From the NCBI GenBank assembly GCA_002429045.1, contig DIYM01000109.1, positions 1 to 11,458 of the forward strand: DNA of 11,458 nucleotides, read 5' to 3'. The translations under genes were made by a program, and so were the position numbers. Below the pieces are notes generated by a model. That model did no database searches. It was not told where the DNA came from and worked only from the letters and a program-made list of their open reading frames with translations. Source of the DNA: Phycisphaerales bacterium UBA6054 (GTDB lineage: Bacteria > Planctomycetota > Phycisphaerae > Phycisphaerales > UBA1924). How positions within the stretch are numbered: the first letter of the stretch is position 1; every line of letters starts with the position of its first letter. Positions 1 through 6,200 of this stretch are shown here, one piece after another.

Positions 1-738
1 GCGTGGCTGGTCGAGGTGGAGGGGGCTCAACGCGGCGAGGACGCGGGGGGTGTGCTGGGTCGGGCGGGGCGCACGCCCTTGCCGCCGTACATACTGAGCG
101 CGCGCAAGCAGCGCGGCGACGAGACGGGCGACGACTGGGACCGGTCGCACTACCAGACCGTGTACGCGGGCGGATCGGACGAGGCGGGCAGCGTCGCGGC
201 GCCGACCGCCGGGCTGCACTTCACGGACCGGACGTTCTCTGATCTCAGGGCGCGCGGCGTGGATCGGAAAGAGGTGATCCTGCACGTCGGCGCGGGGACC
301 TTCAAGCCGATCGAGACCGAGACGCTGGAACAGCACGAGATGCACCGCGAGTGGTGCCACCTCGGCTCGGCGGGTGGATTAGTCGGGGGCGGGGATCAGG
401 AAGGTGCCGAGCCCGGGCGGGTGATCGCGGTGGGGAGCACGTCGGTGCGGACGCTCGAGTCGGCGGCGGTGCTCGCGTCGGTGCCCGGGTACGCGGATCG
501 TTGCCGGGGCTGGTTCGAGACGAAGATCCTGATCGGTCCGGGCTACCGCTGGCGCCTGGTGGACGGGATGGTGACCAACTTCCACCTGCCGCGTTCGACG
601 CTGATCGCGATGGTGGCGGCGGCGCTGGAAGCGCCCGGCATCGACGGGGTCGAGCGGGTCAAGCGGGTCTACGCCGAGGCGATCCGGGAGGGGTACCGGT
701 TCTACTCGTACGGCGATGCGATGGTGGTGCTGCCGTGA
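1..738 (+). CDS. queA: S-adenosylmethionine:tRNA ribosyltransferase-isomerase QueA (5'-truncated by window edge)
   Basis: QueA transfers and isomerises the ribosyl moiety of S-adenosylmethionine onto the 7-aminomethyl-7-deazaguanine base of tRNA, giving epoxyqueuosine in the queuosine pathway; it is cytoplasmic. The frame is open from base 1, so the N-terminal third (about 100-115 residues by comparison with the roughly 350-residue family) lies off the window. Visible family motifs, in order, are GRTPLPPYI, HYQTVYAGG, GSVAAPTAGLHFT, LHVGAGTFKPIE, an EMHREW segment, RVIAVGSTSVRTLESAA, LVDGMVTNFHLPRSTLIAMV and the terminal YRFYSYGDAMVVLP. The order and spacing match QueA well. One stretch between HREW and RVIAVG (about positions 358-417) is unusually Gly-rich and reads unlike the helix normally found there. 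The gene ends at TGA 736-738, 75 bp before the preferred murE start. Whether it is cotranscribed with murE is unclear. Confidence 0.95.
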   Translation, partial: AWLVEVEGAQRGEDAGGVLGRAGRTPLPPYILSARKQRGDETGDDWDRSHYQTVYAGGSDEAGSVAAPTAGLHFTDRTFSDLRARGVDRKEVILHVGAGTFKPIETETLEQHEMHREWCHLGSAGGLVGGGDQEGAEPGRVIAVGSTSVRTLESAAVLASVPGYADRCRGWFETKILIGPGYRWRLVDGMVTNFHLPRSTLIAMVAAALEAPGIDGVERVKRVYAEAIREGYRFYSYGDAMVVLP

Positions 739-747
739 TCTGGCGCG

Positions 748-775
748 GGCATCCCGAAGGCCTGCGGGTATTGCC
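748..775 (+). terminator. weak imperfect hairpin after queA, possible terminator
   Basis: GGCA (748-751) can pair with TGCC (772-775) and CCCG (753-756) with CGGG (765-768). The two helices are separated by a small asymmetric internal loop, and the apical loop is AAGGCCTG. No U-tract follows, so this is not a classical intrinsic terminator. It lies 10 bp after the queA stop and its right arm overlaps a promoter-like TTGCCC. In DNA this GC-rich, short helices arise often by chance, so the call is tentative. Confidence 0.2.
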
Positions 776-801
776 CAAGGAACGTGCGGATCGACGATAC
801 T
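771..801 (+). promoter_or_regulatory. possible promoter for murE-murF-mraY
   Basis: TTGCCC (771-776) resembles a -35 box (TTGACA) and GATACT (796-801) resembles a -10 box (TATAAT, 4 of 6). They are 19 bp apart, slightly longer than the ideal. The stretch is locally AT-richer than its surroundings. If used, transcription would begin only a few bases before the ATG at 814, giving a nearly leaderless murE mRNA; this would fit the absence of a Shine-Dalgarno sequence there. The assignment is by eye against the sigma-70 consensus and may be chance. Confidence 0.22.
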
Positions 802-813
802 GTGTACGAACTC

Positions 814-2379
814 ATGGACCTTCTTGATCTGATCTCGGGGCTCGATCTCCGCGTCGTGGGCGATGCGGCGGGGGTCCGCGTGTGCGACATCACCGAGGAC
901 TCGCGGACGGCGGTGCCGGGGTCGCTGTTCATCGCTCGGCCCGGGCTGGAGGCGGACGGGCGGCGGTTCGTGGCGGCAGCCGTCGAGTGCGGTGCGGTGG
1001 CGGTGCTCAGCGATACGGACGGGCTGGAGTTGCCAGGCGGGGTTGGGGGATCGCGGGTGGTGGTGCTGGTCTCGGGCGATGTGCCGCGTGACGCGGCGGC
1101 GCTCAGCGAGCGGTTCTACGGGCGGCCGTCGTTGGGGCTCGACGTGGTCGGCGTGACCGGGACCAACGGCAAGACCTCGGTCACGACGATGGTGCGGGCG
1201 TTGCTCAACGCGGCCGACGTGCGGTGCGGGCTGCTCGGCGGGGTCGAGGTCGATGACGGGCGGGAGGTCGCGCCGGCGTCGATGACCACCCCGCCCGCGG
1301 TCGAAGTCTCGCGGACGCTGGCGACGATGGTTGAGTCGGGCTGCCGGGCGGCGGCGATCGAGGTGTCCTCCCATGCGCTCGACCAGAAGCGTGCGGACGG
1401 GCTGCGGTTCGCGGTCTGCGTGTTCACCAACATCTCGGGCGATCACCTGGATTATCACCGGACGCCCGAGGCGTACCTCGCGGCCAAGCGTCGCCTGTTC
1501 GAACTGCTCCCGCCGGACGGTGTCCGGGTGCTCAACGCCGACGATCCGAGTTCGGACGCGGTGGGCGGGTCGGGCGGGGCAACGCGGACGCGTTGGTGTT
1601 CGACGAAGGGCGATCCGCGGGCGGCGTGGACGGCTCGCGTCGTGTCCGGGGACGTGGGCGGGATGGCCCTGGTGCTCGGCACGCCGCTGGGTGAGATCGG
1701 CGGGAGCGTGCGATTGGTCGGTGCGCACAACGCGATGAACGTGCTGCAGGCGGTGGCCGCGGCGGACGCGGTGCTGGAGCGGCGCGGACGGAGCGCGACC
1801 GAGCGGGTCGCGGCGTTGCGCCGCGGGTTGGGCGTGCTCGGCCCGGCGCGTGGGCGTCTGGAGTTGGTGTCGCGCGACGAAGACGACCTGACCGTGTTTG
1901 TGGACTTTGCGCACACCGACGACGCGCTGCGCAGCACGCTGGGTTCGGTCCGTTCGGCGATCGGCGATCGGCGTCTGTGCGTGGTGTTCGGGTGCGGGGG
2001 AGACCGCGACGCGACCAAGCGCCCGCGCATGGGGGCGGTGGCGGCCGAGTTGGCCGACCGGGTGATCATCACGTCGGACAACCCGAGGCGCGAATCGCCC
2101 GGGGCGATCATCGATCAGATCCTCGCGGGGATCGGCGTCCCGGCGCGTGTGCCGGTTGAGGTCCACGCGCTCCGGTCCGAGGCCGTCCGGGCGGGGGTGA
2201 TCGGGGCTGAGCGGGGGGACGTGGTCGTGATCGCCGGCAAGGGGCACGAGACGGAGCAGATCACGAGCGACGGCGCGGGCAACCTGGTTCGGTCACGGTT
2301 CGATGACGCGGCCGAAGCGAGGCGGGCGTTGCGCGAGCGTCGGCTCCGCGCGACGCCCGAGGGCGGGGTGCCGGCATGA
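814..2379 (+). CDS. murE: UDP-N-acetylmuramoyl-L-alanyl-D-glutamate--2,6-diaminopimelate ligase MurE
   Basis: MurE is the cytoplasmic ATP-dependent ligase that adds the third stem-peptide residue to UDP-MurNAc-L-Ala-D-Glu. The 521-residue product has all three Mur-ligase domains. Visible are an early DSR segment (ITEDSRT), the ATP P-loop GVTGTNGKTS (113-122), MTTPP (around 157-161), EVSSHAL (183-189), FTNISGDHLDYH, the probable carbamylated lysine K225 in AAKRRLF, VDFAHTDDAL (363-372), DNPR (422-425) and GKGHE (475-479). The arginine of DNPR is the family signature for meso-diaminopimelate rather than lysine. Position 369 is Asp where many homologues have Pro (YAHTPD). I chose ATG 814 because homologues begin shortly before the first beta strand. 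A GTG at 784 in the same frame would add 10 residues, and its AAGGA (777-781) sits only 2 nt away, too close to be a good ribosome site. The TGA overlaps the murF ATG as ATGA. Confidence 0.95.
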   Translation: MDLLDLISGLDLRVVGDAAGVRVCDITEDSRTAVPGSLFIARPGLEADGRRFVAAAVECGAVAVLSDTDGLELPGGVGGSRVVVLVSGDVPRDAAALSERFYGRPSLGLDVVGVTGTNGKTSVTTMVRALLNAADVRCGLLGGVEVDDGREVAPASMTTPPAVEVSRTLATMVESGCRAAAIEVSSHALDQKRADGLRFAVCVFTNISGDHLDYHRTPEAYLAAKRRLFELLPPDGVRVLNADDPSSDAVGGSGGATRTRWCSTKGDPRAAWTARVVSGDVGGMALVLGTPLGEIGGSVRLVGAHNAMNVLQAVAAADAVLERRGRSATERVAALRRGLGVLGPARGRLELVSRDEDDLTVFVDFAHTDDALRSTLGSVRSAIGDRRLCVVFGCGGDRDATKRPRMGAVAAELADRVIITSDNPRRESPGAIIDQILAGIGVPARVPVEVHALRSEAVRAGVIGAERGDVVVIAGKGHETEQITSDGAGNLVRSRFDDAAEARRALRERRLRATPEGGVPA

Positions 2380-3785
2380 ACGGGTGGACGTTCGACGCGA
2401 TCCGCGAGGCGGCGCGGGGCGAGTGGGTCGGACCGCCCCCGCGCAGGGCGGAGCCGCCGGTCGGCGCCGCGATCGACTCGCGCGAGGTCGGCGCGGGGAT
2501 GGTCTTCGCGGCGTACAAGGGCGAGCGGGCGGACGGGCACGCGTTCCTCGGGCGGGCGGCGGACGCCGGCGCGTCGATGGCGATCGTGACCGATCCCGGG
2601 GGCGTGCCGGAGGGTCTCGGCATGCCGTGCCTGCGGGTCGATGACGCGACCGACGCGCTAGAGCGCCTCGCATCGTTGTGGCGAGGGCTGATGTCCGGTC
2701 TCCGGGTCGTCGGCGTGACGGGCTCGAACGGGAAGTCGACGACCTGCCGCCTGCTGCACGCGGCGGCGTGCTCGGGGGGTGGGCTTGCCGGGTCGCGCAC
2801 GCCGAGGAGCTACAACAACGCGATCGGGGTGCCGCTGACCGTGCTGAACGCGAAGCCGGGGGACCGTGTGCTGGTGTGCGAGATCGGGATGAGCACCCCG
2901 GGCGAGATCGCGGCGCGGTGCGAGACGGCGCGGCCTGACGCGGCGATCATCACGACGGTCGGCGAGGCGCATCTGGAGGGTGTGGGGTCGCTGGAGGGCA
3001 TCGCGCGGGAGAAGGCATCGATCGCCGCCCGCTTGCCCGGCGGTGCGCCGCTGTTCATGCCGGCTGGGATCGGTGTGCTCGAGGACGCGGTGGCGGCGTT
3101 GGAACGCTCGCCGCGTGTCGTCCGTGTCCGCTACGAGGAGGACGCGTGCGACGCGGATCACGTGGTCGCGGGCGTGACCGGCGCGGGCGTGGGTGTGCGG
3201 TTCTTGCTCGATGACGCGGCGCTGGAGATCCCCATGCCGGGCGTGCACAACGCGATGAACGCGGCGCTGGCGGTGCTCGCGGCGCGGTGGCTGGGCGTGG
3301 GGGACGGGGCGGTCCGCGCCGGGCTCGCGCGGGCGTCCGGGGCGGGCATGCGTCTCGAGCGGGAATCGATCCCGAGCGGGCCTCCGATCGCGGTGATCAA
3401 CGATGCGTACAACGCGAACCCGTCGTCGATGCGTGCGGCGTTGGGCGTGCTGGGCGGCGAGCCCGGCTTGCGCCGGGTGGCGGTGCTCGGTGACATGCTC
3501 GAACTCGGCGACAGCGAGGGGCGTTACCATCGTGAGGTGCTCGGGTTGGCGAACGGGATCGCGGATGTGGTGCTGACCGTCGGCCCGCGGTTCGCGGCGG
3601 CCGCGGGTTCGGGCCGGGGTGATCCCGACGCCGCAGCGATCTCGCGGATCGCGGACGCTATCAGGCCCGGCGATGCGGTGCTGCTCAAGGGGTCGCGTGG
3701 GATGCGGGTCGAGCGCGTGCTCGGCGCGTTGAGGGCCCGCTACGCCCACGCCGGCGACACGGAGCGATCGGCGGTGGACGCCTGA
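2376..3785 (+). CDS. murF: UDP-N-acetylmuramoyl-tripeptide--D-alanyl-D-alanine ligase MurF
   Basis: MurF completes the cytoplasmic muropeptide by joining D-Ala-D-Ala to the MurNAc-tripeptide made by MurE, using ATP. The protein is 469 residues, normal for the family. Motifs in order are AAIDSREV near residue 30, the P-loop GVTGSNGKST (113-122), SYNNAIGVPLTVL (YNN at 146-148), EIGMSTPGEI, GVHNAMNAALAV (H291, N292), INDAYNANPSSM (from 341), VLGDMLELG (370-378) and the C-terminal LLKGSRGMRVE (K438). All are standard MurF signatures. The start ATG overlaps the murE stop by 4 nt (ATGA); GGGG at 2365-2368 lies 7 nt before it within the murE reading frame. Its own stop overlaps the mraY start (TGATG). 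The overlaps imply translational coupling, so MurE, MurF and MraY are probably made together. Confidence 0.96.
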   Translation: MNGWTFDAIREAARGEWVGPPPRRAEPPVGAAIDSREVGAGMVFAAYKGERADGHAFLGRAADAGASMAIVTDPGGVPEGLGMPCLRVDDATDALERLASLWRGLMSGLRVVGVTGSNGKSTTCRLLHAAACSGGGLAGSRTPRSYNNAIGVPLTVLNAKPGDRVLVCEIGMSTPGEIAARCETARPDAAIITTVGEAHLEGVGSLEGIAREKASIAARLPGGAPLFMPAGIGVLEDAVAALERSPRVVRVRYEEDACDADHVVAGVTGAGVGVRFLLDDAALEIPMPGVHNAMNAALAVLAARWLGVGDGAVRAGLARASGAGMRLERESIPSGPPIAVINDAYNANPSSMRAALGVLGGEPGLRRVAVLGDMLELGDSEGRYHREVLGLANGIADVVLTVGPRFAAAAGSGRGDPDAAAISRIADAIRPGDAVLLKGSRGMRVERVLGALRARYAHAGDTERSAVDA

Positions 3786-4969
3786 TGCTGTACCTGCTCT
3801 TCGATGCCGTCCGGACGTGGCTGCTCGACACCGGGCTGTACTCCGTGCTGGGCGTGCTCGACCAGGTGCAGTTCCGAGCGTTGCTCGCGGCCGGTCTCGC
3901 GTTCGGCATCGTGATCGCGATGGGCAGGCGCACCATCTCGTTCCTGGTCGGGCTGAAGATCGGCGACGGCGGGGAGACCGACGCCGAGATGCTGCGGGCG
4001 CATGCCAAGAGCAAGGCCAACGTGCCCACGATGGGGGGCGTGCTGATCTGCGGGTCCATCTTTGTCAGCACGTTCCTGCTGGCGGATCTGAAGGTGCCGC
4101 AGGTGCTCCTCGGGCTGTTCGTCCTGGTGTGGCTCGCGGGCGTCGGCGGCGCGGACGACTGGTTGAAGCTGACCGCGGCCCGGCGCGGCACCGGTCGGCA
4201 GGGCTTGCACGCGTGGGAGAAGCTGGTCTTCCAGCTCGGGATCGGGGTGATCGCGGGCTACTTCGCGTTCCGCTACTCGATGACCGAGGGCGGCGCGTCG
4301 CTGGGGCACGCGCTGAACGTCCCCTTCCAGCGGACGTTCCTGCCGGGTTCGCAGGGCGTCAACCCGGGGCTGGTCTATCTCGCGTTGCCGGTGTTCGTGC
4401 TGATCGCGACGCTGATGATCGCGGGGGTGTCCAACGCGGTGAACATCACGGACGGTATGGACGGGCTCGCGGGCGGGGTCTCGTGCGTGGTCGCGTTCGC
4501 GTTGCTGGTGCTGACGCTGATCGCCGGTTCGGAGGAGTGGGCGCAGTACCTGCTGGTGCCGCACGTGCCGCGTGCGGACGAGCTGTCGGTGCTGGCGGGC
4601 GCGATGGCGGGGGCGTGTCTGGGTTTCTTGTGGTGGAACGCCGCGCCGGCGCAGGTGTTTATGGGCGACACCGGATCGCTGGCGCTGGGCGGGCTGATCG
4701 GTTACATCGCGGTCGTGATCAGGCAAGAGATCGTCGTCCTGATCATGTGCGGGGTGTTCATCCTGGAGATCATGTCCGTCGTCATGCAGGTCGGGTGGTT
4801 CAAGTACACGCGTATCAAGACCGGCACCGGGCGGCGGATCTTCCGCGTCGCCCCGTACCACCATCACCTCCATATGGGCGGCTGGGCGGAGAACCAGGTC
4901 GTGGTCCGCCTGTGGATCCTCGCGATCCTGCTGTGCGTGGTGGCGCTGGCGACGCTCAAGCTCCGCTGA
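3785..4969 (+). CDS. mraY: phospho-N-acetylmuramoyl-pentapeptide-transferase MraY
   Basis: MraY is the integral membrane enzyme that transfers phospho-MurNAc-pentapeptide to undecaprenyl phosphate, forming lipid I. The product has 394 residues and many hydrophobic segments consistent with the ten-helix fold. Family motifs are KANVPTMGG (77-85; usually K-x-x-T-P-T-M-G-G), the catalytic-site Asp pair D124-D125 in GADDWLKL (most homologues have DDYxK), NITDGMDGLAGG (from 220, with D223 and D226), MGDTGSLALGG (from 293, D295), and the His triad YHHHLHMGGWAE (H359-H361). The final helix ends KLR. The start ATG 3785 shares one base with the murF stop (TGATG), and GGTGG (3773-3777) seven bases upstream may assist initiation. 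It is the last gene of its operon; the next gene is convergent, with 13 bp between stop codons. Confidence 0.96.
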   Translation: MLYLLFDAVRTWLLDTGLYSVLGVLDQVQFRALLAAGLAFGIVIAMGRRTISFLVGLKIGDGGETDAEMLRAHAKSKANVPTMGGVLICGSIFVSTFLLADLKVPQVLLGLFVLVWLAGVGGADDWLKLTAARRGTGRQGLHAWEKLVFQLGIGVIAGYFAFRYSMTEGGASLGHALNVPFQRTFLPGSQGVNPGLVYLALPVFVLIATLMIAGVSNAVNITDGMDGLAGGVSCVVAFALLVLTLIAGSEEWAQYLLVPHVPRADELSVLAGAMAGACLGFLWWNAAPAQVFMGDTGSLALGGLIGYIAVVIRQEIVVLIMCGVFILEIMSVVMQVGWFKYTRIKTGTGRRIFRVAPYHHHLHMGGWAENQVVVRLWILAILLCVVALATLKLR

Positions 4970-4970
4970 G

Positions 4971-4992
4971 CCGGGCGACGCCCTAGTCCCGG
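4971..4992. terminator. short hairpin in the mraY / minus-operon convergence, possible bidirectional terminator
   Basis: CCGGG (4971-4975) can pair with CCCGG (4988-4992) around a 12-nt loop. An alternative, GGGC (4973-4976) with GCCC (4980-4983), has a 3-nt loop. The structure spans the whole 13-bp gap between the two convergent stop codons and runs slightly into the minus-strand gene. No T-tract follows on either side. It is the only candidate for ending either transcript here, and it is weak. Confidence 0.2.
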
Positions 4993-6200
4993 ACCACGAC
5001 CCGCGGCTTGACGAAGACCACGGCGTCCTGGATCGCGCCGTACCGGCCCGGATCGACCTCGAAAACGATCGCGACGGCGTCGGCGGGCAGTTCCGCCTCG
5101 ATCGGCTCGGCCGGCTCGCTTTCCGAGGTGATCCTGCGTTGCCCCAGCCCGACGCGGACCCCGGCGCGTGTCTCGACGAACACGCTCGCCGTGCAGTCGG
5201 TCCAAGGCCCGCCCCGGTGCGAAACGCCCGTTGCGAACCGCACGGCGCCGCGGGGCAGTTCGAACCGGACGGCCGCGGGCGCGGGCAGGAAGACATCCGC
5301 GATGCGGGGCGGGGTGTCCGGCGCCGCGTTCACCGGATCGGGGGTCCAACGCCGACCCCCGGTCGGCTCGACGCTGTCGGGCTGGAGATCGCCGATCCCC
5401 ACGATGCTCGATGCGACGCGTCGGACCGACAGCGACACGAACCGGGCGTGCTCTGGCTTGTAAGCGACGCGTTCGGCGCCGTTGGACGCGACTCCGAGGG
5501 CGGCGGCGTCGGTCTCGACGGTGAATGTGAGATCTGGTCCGACGGAGAACTCTCGGGCGATGATGACGGATCCGGACGTGTCGCTGACGAAGACCGCGTC
5601 GCGCGCGGGGGGTTCGGGCGGGTTGGCCAGTTCGATCGACCGGGCGCGGGCGAGACCGATGGTCGTCGTCGCGCCCGAGTCGGACTCGATGACGACCTCG
5701 GCGCCGAGCGAGGCGACGAAGCCCGTCAGGACGTCGCCGTTGAGAAGCGTGACGCGGTCGGCGGCGGGCGGGGGGGCGTGCTGCTCGGGGGCGGCGGCCG
5801 ACACAAGCCGGATGCGCTCGATCGGGATGCTGACGGGCCCGAGCCCGGCGGCTCGCCCGGTGAGGCTCTCTGGGTCGGGCGATTCAGAGACATCGACGAT
5901 CAGGCGCTGCCCGTCGACGAGATCGACGAAGTACCGCCCGGTCTCCGGGGGCGGGCGGTGCCCCGCGTTGCGGACATCGACCCGATCGATCCGATCCAGG
6001 GGCACCCGTCCCGCTGAGCCGGAGGGGTCCTCGACGGTTAGCCAGGAGCCGTCGATCGAGACGATCTCGCCCGAGCCGATCGAGAGGTCGGTCCGGAGAA
6101 ACGCGGCCTGCTCGGCGCTCGCGGCGCCCGCGAAGCAGAAGGCCGCGAGCGCTCGGGCGGCGGCGCGGAACGGGGCGGGTTGGCTCGGGGTGCTGGTCAC
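4983..6200 (-). CDS. secreted beta-rich protein with NPCBM-like C-terminal domain
   Basis: The product is 405 residues with an export signal: a basic start, hydrophobic core ALAAFCFAGAASA and likely cleavage after residue 29 (ASA|EQ). The mature part looks all-beta. Three or four segments repeat one theme, a hydrophobic strand, a G-[DEQ] turn, more strands, then a P/G-[LI]-x-R-[IA] end: about 35-78 (SGEIVSIDG to PLDRIDRVDV), 88-132 (VDGQRLIVDV to PIERIRLV), 148-191 (LLNGDVLTGFV to GLARARSIEL) and perhaps 200-256. A Pro-rich linker (about 280-300) leads to residues 300-405. These resemble the NPCBM/NEW2 carbohydrate-binding-associated fold (strand VRFELPRGAVRF, GVSHRGG, SVFVETRAG, final DAVVFVKPRVVV). 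This is a remote resemblance by eye. The start is GTG 6200, overlapping the toroid stop as GTGA, with no Shine-Dalgarno sequence, so coupling is likely. A role in envelope glycan or protein binding is a guess. Confidence 0.82.
   Translation of the reverse strand: MTSTPSQPAPFRAAARALAAFCFAGAASAEQAAFLRTDLSIGSGEIVSIDGSWLTVEDPSGSAGRVPLDRIDRVDVRNAGHRPPPETGRYFVDLVDGQRLIVDVSESPDPESLTGRAAGLGPVSIPIERIRLVSAAAPEQHAPPPAADRVTLLNGDVLTGFVASLGAEVVIESDSGATTTIGLARARSIELANPPEPPARDAVFVSDTSGSVIIAREFSVGPDLTFTVETDAAALGVASNGAERVAYKPEHARFVSLSVRRVASSIVGIGDLQPDSVEPTGGRRWTPDPVNAAPDTPPRIADVFLPAPAAVRFELPRGAVRFATGVSHRGGPWTDCTASVFVETRAGVRVGLGQRRITSESEPAEPIEAELPADAVAIVFEVDPGRYGAIQDAVVFVKPRVVVRD

Noticed and set aside
784..813. 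GTG 784 as the murE start
   Set aside because: It adds 10 residues ahead of the usual family start. The only purine-rich site, AAGGA, is 2 nt away, which is too close. Kept as a minor alternative.
379..2247. 622-residue open frame on the minus strand opposite queA and murE
   Set aside because: Arg/His/Pro-rich composition without recognisable motifs, lying opposite two genes with complete family signatures. It is the expected lack of stop codons in very GC-rich DNA.
2658..3749. 363-residue minus-strand open frame opposite murF
   Set aside because: Shadow of murF. It has no domain-like pattern and a skewed Arg/His/Pro composition.
3740..5296. 518-residue minus-strand open frame opposite mraY and running into the next gene
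   Set aside because: It overlaps the motif-intact mraY on the other strand and the 405-residue gene in a different frame. Its composition is His/Arg/Gln-rich and not protein-like.
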